Source: Chryseobacterium sp. 3008163 (GTDB taxonomy: Bacteria > Bacteroidota > Bacteroidia > Flavobacteriales > Weeksellaceae). Taken from it: DNA of 64,000 nucleotides. Positions 16,080 through 24,444 of the stretch are shown here, piece by piece (within the stretch, counting starts at the first letter, position 1; each line of letters begins with the position of its first letter). The DNA lies in the NCBI RefSeq assembly GCF_003669035.1, contig NZ_CP033070.1:1798001-1862000 (forward strand), in the 5' to 3' direction. The notes beneath the pieces are model-generated. The model had not been told where the DNA came from, ran no database searches, and worked only from the letters and a program-made list of their open reading frames with translations. A program made the translations under genes and the position numbers.

Positions 16080-16874
16080 TTATAAAGGTTTTGCTAAAAC
16101 ATTGAGTTTATCACCAGTATCACCTCCGAAAATGACTCTGAAATTATCTGAAGTTTGGTCTGCTCCAATTGCAGCGGCTCTAAGAACTAAAGTATAGTTT
16201 CCAGCAGGTAGCACAGCTTCTGTACTCGGGCTTAATTTAAAAGTATTAATAGAACCACCTGTTGCTCTGTTTGCAAATGTAAAACCATCACTCATAATCG
16301 CAGAATTGACATTTATACCACTAGATGCAGGTGCCGATGTGAATATAAGCAAAGCAGCTATTGATCTACTGTTTCCATCATTTAATGTGCCTCCTGAAGA
16401 ATTTCTTACATCAGCAGAAATTGTAGACGAAATAAAAACCATAGATCTTTGTGTTAAAGTAAAAGAAACGGTTAATAAATCACCAGTTACTTGATAGACT
16501 TGATTAGCAGTAACATTTAGCGTGGTCGTACTAGTAATCGCATCAGTTTGAGGAGCAGAATAACTGAACTTTTCATTACCTTTTTTCACAGAAGTATCCC
16601 CAGAAGAGTTCACATACAGAGGATTTACTGTATTTACACCGTTAAAAACTGTGGGATTGCCGGTACTATTTAACCCGTCTATGCGGATTGTTGGTGCAAT
16701 AAGAGGAATTCCTGTTGTTCCTATGTTGGTGCTTAAAACATTTTTCACACCACTCACATGTAATTTTTGTTGCGGATTATCCGTATTTATTCCCACATTG
16801 CTATTCTGACCATAGCCAAAATTAAAAAAAACACCTACAAGAAATAAGGAAAATATTTTTATGTAACTTCTCAT
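16080..16874 (-). CDS. secreted protein with GINTDNPQQKLHVSG motif, paralog 3
   Basis: A 264-aa protein with a signal peptide ending near GYGQ. It then has GINTDNPQQKLHVSG, the short repeat typical of flavobacterial tail-fibre-like surface proteins (GIGTxxPxxxLHVSG), and PTIRIDGLNSTGNPT. The rest is Ser/Thr/Asn-rich beta-type sequence with LPAGNYTLVLRA near the C-terminus. It shares motif order with the next two genes, so the three arose by tandem duplication. No type IX sorting domain or enzyme motif is seen. It ends 39 bases before the precursor-like peptide gene. Confidence 0.7.
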   Translation of the reverse strand: MRSYIKIFSLFLVGVFFNFGYGQNSNVGINTDNPQQKLHVSGVKNVLSTNIGTTGIPLIAPTIRIDGLNSTGNPTVFNGVNTVNPLYVNSSGDTSVKKGNEKFSYSAPQTDAITSTTTLNVTANQVYQVTGDLLTVSFTLTQRSMVFISSTISADVRNSSGGTLNDGNSRSIAALLIFTSAPASSGINVNSAIMSDGFTFANRATGGSINTFKLSPSTEAVLPAGNYTLVLRAAAIGADQTSDNFRVIFGGDTGDKLNVLAKPL

Positions 16875-16885
16875 TATTATATTTT

Positions 16886-17668
16886 TTATTGAATTGGATA
16901 AGCAACAATACTTATATTGTCATTTCCATTTCCGTTAATAATTCTTGCAGGTATCTGTGTACTATGGGTATTAATTGAAGAAATTACATCCAAAGTATAA
17001 CTACCTGCTGGGAGAGCCAAAGTCTCTTCAGAGTTGGCATATAAGATTCCTACAGCAGAACTACTATTTACCGCATTAATATATCCTTTCAAGGATTCTC
17101 CAAAAAAAGCATTTGCAGCTGTAGAAACGCCTGCAGGAGCATTAGAAAATCTGAATTTTGTACCCCATATTCTATTGGCTCCATCTGTGATTACAGATCC
17201 GTCTGATGCTTTATAAAATTGAAAACTGGTAATTGCACCAAACTTTACAAGACTTGGTGATGTAAGTACAAATACAAAAGATCGTAGAACAGTATCTGTA
17301 GAAGTCGCAGATGATTGATTAATAACAACTGGAGAAGTTATATAATCTGTTTCCGAATTTAAAGTATTAATAGGATCAATCATTACTAAAGGAATTACTA
17401 ATTCAGGAGCTAAAACTACATCACCATTATCAGTTATAGAAACAGGTCTTAGCTTATCGTTAACAACTTGATTTGCATTATTTAATCCTTCTATTCTGAT
17501 TGTTGGAGTAACAATTTGAACTGCTGTTCCTGAAATAGTTGATGTTGTTGAAGGACCCGATATATGAAGGGCTTTTTGTGGGCTCCCACTTACTACACCA
17601 ATCCCAACCTGTGCATATGTATTTGTAATTCCAAATATAAATGATACACTTAACAATAAATTTCTCAT
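16886..17668 (-). CDS. secreted protein with GSPQKALHISG motif, paralog 2
   Basis: A 260-aa paralog of its neighbours: signal peptide ending near TYAQ, then VGIGVVSGSPQKALHISG, PTIRIEGLNNANQV, and LPAGSYTLDVIS near the C-terminus, ending NISIVAYPIQ. The spacing of 8 and 11 bases to the genes on either side indicates one transcript. Function is unknown. It could be an envelope-displayed or extracellular beta protein, by analogy with the tail-fibre-like motif. Confidence 0.7.
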   Translation of the reverse strand: MRNLLLSVSFIFGITNTYAQVGIGVVSGSPQKALHISGPSTTSTISGTAVQIVTPTIRIEGLNNANQVVNDKLRPVSITDNGDVVLAPELVIPLVMIDPINTLNSETDYITSPVVINQSSATSTDTVLRSFVFVLTSPSLVKFGAITSFQFYKASDGSVITDGANRIWGTKFRFSNAPAGVSTAANAFFGESLKGYINAVNSSSAVGILYANSEETLALPAGSYTLDVISSINTHSTQIPARIINGNGNDNISIVAYPIQ

Positions 17669-17676
17669 TTTTTTGT

Positions 17677-18396
17677 TTAATAAGTTACAGGTGTAATACT
17701 AACACGCATTTGTTGACTAGTCTGTGCAATACTATTTATTGAAAAAGCCATACTAGCATCACCAGAAAATCCGTATAGAACAATTGTATAATTACCTTTT
17801 GGTAGATAGAGATCTTTTCTAGGTTCAAAATAAAATACACCATTCAATTGATTAGTACCGGAGGATGTACTATGAGACATACTAGACTCACCGAAAGCAA
17901 CATTAGTTGCAACACCTGAGGGCGCGGAAGTAAATTTGTAATAACCACCAAAGGATCGGGCTTGACCATTTTTCAATGAAGCAGTATTCGCAATATCGCT
18001 TGTAACGGTACTTCCCATTCGAGCTTCTACATGAACAACAGATGGGTAATCTAAAGTAAATGCGTAGCTAACCACAGGTCGTTCAGTACCACCAGGTACA
18101 GCCGTTACGGGAAAAGCGGGTGAAGTGTAAAATTTATTGGTTTGATTATTATTCAAAATTACCAAATCACCATTAGAGGTTGCAAAAACTCTTTTTAGGG
18201 AAGCCGCATTTTCATGAGCTGTATTTTGCGTACTGTTTAATCCATCAATCCTGATAATTGGTTGTGCAGTTCCTGTACCTATACCTGAAATGTGGAGAGT
18301 TTGAAGAGGGGATGAATTACTTATCCCTACCTGTGCAATTAATATCGAATAGTATGAAAGGATGACTGCAAAAGTTAACTTGTACTTAATTTTCAT
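17677..18396 (-). CDS. secreted protein with SSPLQTLHISG motif, paralog 1
   Basis: A 239-aa paralog: signal peptide (KIKYKLTFAVILSYYSILIAQ), VGISNSSPLQTLHISG, PIIRIDGLNSTQNTA, and LPKGNYTIVLYG near the C-terminus. A TTG nine codons upstream could extend the frame, but it overlaps the probable -7 promoter element and would precede the signal peptide. The ATG at 18396 is therefore preferred. It is the first gene of the six-gene minus-strand cassette. Confidence 0.72.
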   Translation of the reverse strand: MKIKYKLTFAVILSYYSILIAQVGISNSSPLQTLHISGIGTGTAQPIIRIDGLNSTQNTAHENAASLKRVFATSNGDLVILNNNQTNKFYTSPAFPVTAVPGGTERPVVSYAFTLDYPSVVHVEARMGSTVTSDIANTASLKNGQARSFGGYYKFTSAPSGVATNVAFGESSMSHSTSSGTNQLNGVFYFEPRKDLYLPKGNYTIVLYGFSGDASMAFSINSIAQTSQQMRVSITPVTY

Positions 18397-18420
18397 CTGA
18401 ATATGTGTTTTTTTACCCTG

Positions 18421-18428
18421 CAAATCTA
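18421..18428 (-). promoter_or_regulatory. -7 element for the peptide cassette
   Basis: TAGATTTG on the minus strand matches TAnnTTTG, placing transcription start about 18 bases before the ATG at 18396. A clear TTTG -33 element is not seen. The rest of the divergent spacer up to clpB (18429-18819) is AT-rich; I recognise no gene, repeat or heat-shock operator in it. Confidence 0.45.
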
Positions 18429-18819
18429 ACCAATCTTTTTCTTAATAAAGTTGTTAAAAAAAAATAATCGATATGTAATGCATGGTAAGTGAAGTTTTTT
18501 TGTGTGGGGAGGAATTTGAATAATGACCATCCTAAAAGCAATTACAGTTTTTAAATCTCAAACAGGTAAAATTGTCAGTTTCAAAGTATTTAAAATTTAA
18601 AATATCGGAAAAATCGTCCACATTTATTACATTTTCGACTATAGAACACTTTTTGAGATTGTTATTTATGAATTAAATGATTAAATAAGATTGAAAACAT
18701 CAGAATTTAGAAAATCAGCTTCTAAAATTAGCACTTATTTAGACTCTTTATGCTCTGAAATCTGATGTTTAAAATCTTAAATTGACAACTAGAAAATACA
18801 GAATCAAAATACATATAAT

Positions 18820-21414
18820 ATGAACTTAAACCAATATACCGTAAAATCACAGGAAGCCATCCAAGCCGCTCAGCAAGTAGCAATGGAATTTGGCAATCAG
18901 CAAATAGAACCTCAACATCTTTTGGAAGGAATTTTTCAAATAGATGAAAATATATCGCCTTTTTTATTGAAGAAATCTGAAGCAGATGCGAGTTTGGTAA
19001 GAGAGCGGAACAGAGAAAATTTAGAAAAACTTCCGAAAGTACAAGGCGGAAACATTTACCTTTCACAATCGGCAAATAAAGTTTTGCTTGATGCTCCCAA
19101 CATTGCTAAAAAAATGGGTGATGAATTTGTGACTATCGAACATCTTTGGCTTTCATTGTTAGAAACAAATTCAGAAGTTTCAAAAACTTTGAAAGATATG
19201 GGTGTTACCAAAAGTCTTTTGGAAGGTGGAATTAAAGAATTAAGAAAAGGTAGTACTGCAAATTCTGCCAGTTCAGAAGAAACGTATCAGTCCTTAAAAA
19301 AATATGCTAAAAACTTCAACGAATTAGCCGCAGAAGGAAAATTAGATCCCGTAATTGGTCGTGATGAAGAAATCAGGAGAGTTTTACAAATTCTTTCGAG
19401 AAGAACAAAAAACAACCCGATTCTGATTGGTGAACCTGGAGTTGGTAAAACCGCAATTGCAGAAGGAATTGCACACAGAATTATTTCCGGAGATATCCCT
19501 GAAAATCTGCAGGATAAAACTTTGTACTCTTTGGATATGGGCGCATTGATTGCCGGTGCAAAATACAAAGGTGAATTTGAAGAGCGTTTGAAATCTGTTG
19601 TGAATGAAGTTATCAAATCAGAGGGACAAATTATTCTTTTCATCGACGAGATCCACACTTTAGTAGGAGCCGGAGGTGGCGAAGGAGCAATGGACGCAGC
19701 TAATATTCTGAAACCTGCTTTGGCAAGAGGAGAATTGAGAGCGATCGGTGCAACAACTTTAAATGAATATCAAAAATATTTTGAAAAAGATAAAGCGTTA
19801 GAAAGACGTTTCCAGAAAGTGATGGTGGAAGAACCAGATACTGAATCGGCGATTTCTATCCTTCGAGGAATTAAAGATAAATATGAAGCTCACCACAAAG
19901 TAAGAATCAAAGACGAAGCGATTATTGCGGCTGTGGAAATGTCTCAACGATATATTTCAGACCGTTTTTTACCGGACAAAGCAATCGACCTTATTGATGA
20001 AGCTTCAGCTAAGTTGAGAATGGAAATCAATTCAAAACCTGAAGAACTGGATGTTCTAGACAGAAAACTGATGCAGATGGAAATTGAACTGGCTGCGATT
20101 TCAAGAGAAGGAAGCCAGACTAAAATTGACCATTTAAAAGAAGATATTTCGAAAATTTCTGAGGAAAGAAATGAAATCAATGCAAAATGGCTTAAAGAAA
20201 AACAAAAATCTGAGGATTTAACCTCGATTAAAAAAGATATAGAATCTCTGAAACTGGAAGCAGAAAGAGCCTCAAGAGCAGGAGATTATGCTAAGGTTGC
20301 TGAAATTCAGTACGGAAAAATTAAGGAGAAAGAAGATGCTTTGCAAAAACTTGAACTGGAAATGCAAAATCATCAGAATGAATTGATTAAAGAAGAAGTA
20401 ACCGCAGACAATATTTCTGAAGTGATTGGAAAATGGACAGGAATTCCAGTTACGAAGTTGCTTCAATCTGAAAGAGAAAAACTATTACATCTTGAAACTG
20501 AACTTCATCACAGGGTTGTCGGTCAGGAAGAAGCTATCGAAGCAGTCGCTGATGCGATTAGAAGAAACAGAGCTGGATTGAGCGACGAGAAAAAACCAAT
20601 TGGAAGTTTCTTATTCTTAGGAACAACTGGAGTCGGTAAAACTGAACTGGCAAAAGCTTTAGCTGAGTTTTTATTCGACGACGAAAACAATATGACGAGA
20701 ATTGATATGAGTGAATACCAAGAAAGACACAGCGTGTCTAGGCTTGTTGGTGCGCCTCCAGGATATGTTGGATATGATGAAGGTGGTCAATTGACGGAAG
20801 CTGTTAGAAGAAGACCTTATTCGGTCGTGCTTTTAGATGAAATTGAAAAAGCACACCCAGATGTTTTCAACACGTTATTGCAAGTTTTGGATGACGGAAG
20901 ATTGACGGACAATAAAGGTCGTGTGGTAAATTTCAAAAATTCGATTATTATTATGACTTCGAATTTGGGTTCGCATATCATTCAGGAAAATTTTGAAAAT
21001 ATTACTGAGGAAAATCAGGATGAGATTGTTGCTAAAACTAAAATTGAAGTTTTCGATTTACTGAAACAAACGCTTCGTCCGGAATTCCTGAACAGAATTG
21101 ATGAAACAGTGCTGTTCCAGCCTTTAAGAAAAAAAGAAATCGGAAAAATCGTGCAGTATCAGTTGAGAGGTTTCAATGATTTGTTGCTGAAAAGAAATAT
21201 CATTATGACTGCAACGCAAGATGCATTGAATTACCTGACAAACAAAGGGTACGACCCGGTTTTCGGAGCAAGACCTTTGAAAAGAGTCATTCAGCAGGAA
21301 GTTTTGAATAAATTATCAAAAGAAATCCTCGCTGGAACCGTGAATGACGGTGACAGAATTACGCTGGATTATTTCGAGGAGACAGGTTTGGTTTTCAGAC
21401 CTACAGAAAAATAA
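18820..21414 (+). CDS. clpB: ClpB disaggregase
   Basis: An 864-aa ClpB with all domains: N-domain (residues 1-145), first AAA+ domain with Walker A GEPGVGKTA near residue 205 and Walker B ILFIDEIHTLVGAGG, a coiled-coil middle domain (about 400-530, Glu/Lys-rich), and a second AAA+ domain with GTTGVGKTEL near residue 605. The DVFNTLLQVLDDGRLTD and NRIDETVLFQPL sensor regions are present. With DnaK it resolves protein aggregates after heat stress. Two hairpins follow the gene. Length and middle domain distinguish ClpB from ClpC and ClpA. Confidence 0.97.
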   Translation: MNLNQYTVKSQEAIQAAQQVAMEFGNQQIEPQHLLEGIFQIDENISPFLLKKSEADASLVRERNRENLEKLPKVQGGNIYLSQSANKVLLDAPNIAKKMGDEFVTIEHLWLSLLETNSEVSKTLKDMGVTKSLLEGGIKELRKGSTANSASSEETYQSLKKYAKNFNELAAEGKLDPVIGRDEEIRRVLQILSRRTKNNPILIGEPGVGKTAIAEGIAHRIISGDIPENLQDKTLYSLDMGALIAGAKYKGEFEERLKSVVNEVIKSEGQIILFIDEIHTLVGAGGGEGAMDAANILKPALARGELRAIGATTLNEYQKYFEKDKALERRFQKVMVEEPDTESAISILRGIKDKYEAHHKVRIKDEAIIAAVEMSQRYISDRFLPDKAIDLIDEASAKLRMEINSKPEELDVLDRKLMQMEIELAAISREGSQTKIDHLKEDISKISEERNEINAKWLKEKQKSEDLTSIKKDIESLKLEAERASRAGDYAKVAEIQYGKIKEKEDALQKLELEMQNHQNELIKEEVTADNISEVIGKWTGIPVTKLLQSEREKLLHLETELHHRVVGQEEAIEAVADAIRRNRAGLSDEKKPIGSFLFLGTTGVGKTELAKALAEFLFDDENNMTRIDMSEYQERHSVSRLVGAPPGYVGYDEGGQLTEAVRRRPYSVVLLDEIEKAHPDVFNTLLQVLDDGRLTDNKGRVVNFKNSIIIMTSNLGSHIIQENFENITEENQDEIVAKTKIEVFDLLKQTLRPEFLNRIDETVLFQPLRKKEIGKIVQYQLRGFNDLLLKRNIIMTATQDALNYLTNKGYDPVFGARPLKRVIQQEVLNKLSKEILAGTVNDGDRITLDYFEETGLVFRPTEK

Positions 21415-21447
21415 GTAGTTTTTTTTTCATATATATTATTTTTAAAG

Positions 21448-21478
21448 AATTTCCGCAGACAAAATCTGCGGAAATTTT
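21448..21478 (+). terminator. clpB terminator
   Basis: Perfect 12-base inverted repeat AATTTCCGCAGA / TCTGCGGAAATT around the loop CAAAA, followed by a short T-rich tail. It begins 34 bases after the clpB stop. Confidence 0.75.
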
Positions 21479-21601
21479 CATTTGTAAAACATCATCTGTA
21501 AAATAAGCAAATTCAATTGTCGATACCTTACTCTAGTCAAATCGTATTTTCTTACGACATGAAAATTCAGAGTCACCATCTACTAATCAGTGATTTAACA
21601 T

Positions 21602-21630
21602 AAAAAAGAAGCCTTTCAGCTTCTTTTTTT
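21602..21630. terminator. bidirectional terminator between clpB and the FKBP gene
   Basis: AAAAAAGAAGC pairs with GCTTCTTTTTT around CTTTCA, with an A-run upstream and a T-run downstream. It can act on both the plus-strand clpB transcript and the convergent minus-strand FKBP transcript. Confidence 0.75.
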
Positions 21631-21652
21631 AAATATTGTTTGAAAAATATCT

Positions 21653-22357
21653 CTATTTTATATTCACTAATTCTACATCAAAGATAATGGTAGCACCTGC
21701 CGGAATTGCGGGTCCGGCACCTTGATCTCCATAAGCCAGATCTGAAGGAATGTAAAATCTGTATTTAGATCCTTTGCTCATGAGTTGAATACCTTCTGTC
21801 CAACCTTTGATTACGCCGCCAAGATTGATATCCATTGGATTACCTCCATTTTTGTCGGTAGAATCGAAAACAGTTCCATCCAGAAGTTTTCCGGTATATT
21901 TTACCTGTACAACATCTGATGCTTTTGGTTTTGTTTTTCCATCGCCTTCCTGCAAAACTTCGTACTGCAAACCTGAAACTGTGGTTTTCACTTTAGGGTT
22001 ACTTTTATTTTTCGTAAGAAAATCTAGACCTTTTTTCTTATTTTCTGTTGCTTGCAATCCTGCTGCAGCTTGCTTTTTTTCATGTTGCTTCTGCATAAAG
22101 TCTTGCATAAAGGCAGTCATTTCTTCGGCCGGCATCAACTTCTTTTTTCCATCCATTTCTTCTTTGATAGCCTGAGCCAAAAGGTCTGCATCTACTTTGA
22201 AACCTTCTTGTTTCATGTTTTGGGCAATACTTAAACCAATATAATAAGAAGCTTTCTGGTCATCCGTATATTTGCTATCCACCTTAGTCTCACTTTTCTG
22301 AGCACATGAAATACTAAATATTGCTATGCAAAATAATGCGATAGTCTGTCTTTTCAT
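21653..22357 (-). CDS. FKBP-type peptidyl-prolyl isomerase lipoprotein (FkpA/Mip-like)
   Basis: A 234-aa envelope foldase. The N-terminus has a lipoprotein signal with Cys18 (FSISCAQ). The helical dimerisation region (KASYYIGLSIAQNMKQEG, then a Lys/Gln-rich segment) spans about residues 35-125. The FKBP domain follows (VVQVKYTGKLLDGTVFDST...GWTEGIQLMSKGSKYRFYIPSDLAYGDQGAGPAIPAGATIIFDVELV). It should speed proline isomerisation on exported proteins. The C-terminal domain is complete and of normal length. Confidence 0.92.
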   Translation of the reverse strand: MKRQTIALFCIAIFSISCAQKSETKVDSKYTDDQKASYYIGLSIAQNMKQEGFKVDADLLAQAIKEEMDGKKKLMPAEEMTAFMQDFMQKQHEKKQAAAGLQATENKKKGLDFLTKNKSNPKVKTTVSGLQYEVLQEGDGKTKPKASDVVQVKYTGKLLDGTVFDSTDKNGGNPMDINLGGVIKGWTEGIQLMSKGSKYRFYIPSDLAYGDQGAGPAIPAGATIIFDVELVNIK

Positions 22358-22516
22358 TTGATAATTTTATTATTTATGATGAACGAATTAAATCGGTGCA
22401 AATCTATCATTTATTACAGAAACTTTCCCGCTCTAAATAATTTTTCTACTATAAATTTTTCAAGTTATCATCCGGTGTATAATCCATAAAAAGCCCACCA
22501 TCAAGCATTACAGATT

Positions 22517-24313
22517 TTACTTTCTTTTTGTTGAAATAGAAATCACTGCTTTTTTCTGATCATTTTCCCAAATTTGAGGAGTAAAATGAGTTTTCTCAAC
22601 CGACTGATCTTCGTAAGTCACAACCGCATCAAAAGGAACTGCAAAACCTCCTATATTATCTACCTTAACTAATAATTTTCCTTTCTGCTGACTCGCATTT
22701 ATTATTTTTAAATCGATATAATTGTTGGTGTAAAACCAATTATTGAAAAACCAATTCAAATTTTTTCCAGATCCTGTGTTCATCGAATAAAAATAATCCC
22801 ACGGAATCGGATGTTTCCCATTCCAGTTATCCATATAATGATGTAAAGCTTTTTTAAACAAATCATCTCCCAGATAATCTTTTAATGCTAAATAAGACAG
22901 CGATGATTTTACATAAGAATTATTTCCGTAACCTGCTCCACTCACCTGCGTGCTCATCGTGATGATGGGTTGATCTTGTTCTGCTGAAGCATCATTGATC
23001 CATTTTTTGACACGGAAGTTTTTATAAAATTTTTCGGCGGCATCTTTTCCGTTCTCATCAATTCCTATTAAATATTCCAAAGTGGTTGCCCAGCCTTCAT
23101 CCATAAAGGCATAACGGGTTTCATTAATTCCCATATAAAAAGGGAAATAAGTGTGCGCAATTTCATGATCAGCCGTCAGTCTTGCATCCTGCAAATCATC
23201 CGGAATACTTGTATCGTTGATCATCATTGGATATTCCATATCGGCATACCCCTGAATTGCCGTCATCACAGGATACGGATATTCTACACCCGGCCAGTTT
23301 TTTGAAAACCAATCGAGATTATAGCGCATCCATTCTACATAATGTTCAAAATCTTTTGCGCCCGCTTTGTAACCAGCCTGTACGCTTGCTCTTTTGGTTT
23401 TAAGCCGAACGCTCGAGCCGTCCCAGACATAATGATTACTCAAAGCAAAACAGAAATCTGTGATGTTATTGGCTTTAAATTTCCAGATATTCCATTTATT
23501 ATTTTTGGTGACTTTACCTGATTTCATCTCTGCTTCGTTGGCAATGTGAATGATCTCATTGCTCGTAAGAGAATTTTTAAATCTATTCAAATATTCCGGT
23601 TGCAGAACTTCTTCAGGATTCAGAAAATCACCCGTAGACCAAACCACATAATTTTTCGGAGCAGAAATGGCAAAAGAATAATCATTAAAATCATTATAAA
23701 ACTCCTGTCGGTCAGAATGCGGAAGCATATCCCAGCCATTGTAATCATCATACACAGAAATTCTTGGGAAAGAATAGGCTACATAAAAAGTCTCAGAATC
23801 GATCTGTCCTTCCCTTCCGCTTTGTACTGACAAAGGATATTCCCATTCAATTTTCACCTCAGCTTTTGATTTCGATTTTAAAGCGGTCTTAAGCTTTACC
23901 TTTTCCACCGTTCCCCAACTTTCACTGTTGACATTGTATGCAGAACCATCGACGATGAAAGATTTAATTTTTAAACCTGATGATAAAAAATCTTTTGAAA
24001 CAGAACCGGATCTTGGAGATTCTGGTTTATGTAAATTGTTGACAAATCTTATCGCTAATTCATCTAAATCATTCGGACTGTTGTTGCTGTAAATAATCGA
24101 TTCTTTTCCCGAAACAATTTTGGTTTTAGCATCTACTTTTACCTCAACATCATAAATTCCTTTGTTCTGCCAGTAGTTTTTCCCGGGTGCTCCGGAAATA
24201 TCACGAGTTCCGTTTTCGTATGCTTTTTTAATATTTCTCGGCATATACAATTCCTGAGCGGAAATATGTACAGATAAAGCCATGGCGACCAATCCCAAAA
24301 GAAATCTATTCAT
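22517..24313 (-). CDS. secreted M1-family metallopeptidase
   Basis: A 598-aa gluzincin aminopeptidase-like protein with a signal peptide (LGLVAMALSVHISAQ). The zinc motif HEIAH (in TADHEIAHTYFPFY) is followed after about 18 residues by the Glu ligand in FMDEGWATTLEYL. The N-terminal beta domain starts with NYWQNKGIYDVEVKVD. It is a paralog of the gene at 30167-32365, which shares the YWQN and HE-x-x-H...DEG blocks. It probably trims peptides in the periplasm or at the surface. Confidence 0.88.
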   Translation of the reverse strand: MNRFLLGLVAMALSVHISAQELYMPRNIKKAYENGTRDISGAPGKNYWQNKGIYDVEVKVDAKTKIVSGKESIIYSNNSPNDLDELAIRFVNNLHKPESPRSGSVSKDFLSSGLKIKSFIVDGSAYNVNSESWGTVEKVKLKTALKSKSKAEVKIEWEYPLSVQSGREGQIDSETFYVAYSFPRISVYDDYNGWDMLPHSDRQEFYNDFNDYSFAISAPKNYVVWSTGDFLNPEEVLQPEYLNRFKNSLTSNEIIHIANEAEMKSGKVTKNNKWNIWKFKANNITDFCFALSNHYVWDGSSVRLKTKRASVQAGYKAGAKDFEHYVEWMRYNLDWFSKNWPGVEYPYPVMTAIQGYADMEYPMMINDTSIPDDLQDARLTADHEIAHTYFPFYMGINETRYAFMDEGWATTLEYLIGIDENGKDAAEKFYKNFRVKKWINDASAEQDQPIITMSTQVSGAGYGNNSYVKSSLSYLALKDYLGDDLFKKALHHYMDNWNGKHPIPWDYFYSMNTGSGKNLNWFFNNWFYTNNYIDLKIINASQQKGKLLVKVDNIGGFAVPFDAVVTYEDQSVEKTHFTPQIWENDQKKAVISISTKRK

Positions 24314-24444
24314 GTTTAATTTTTAAATAATGAATGTCAAAAATAGGGAAAATGTAATAAAACCTTTGAAAGATTAAACAGGCAGTTAAAATAATTTAAC
24401 CCAAAGAGATTGTTCTCAAATGTACAAACTGAGCTGGTGAAAAT

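Noticed and set aside
16080..18396. Prophage tail-fibre genes
   Set aside because: The LHVSG motif recalls tail fibres, but all three have signal peptides and there are no other phage genes nearby.
18728..19075. 115-aa minus-strand frame overlapping the clpB start
   Set aside because: It is antisense to the strongly conserved ClpB N-domain; composition is that of a shadow frame.
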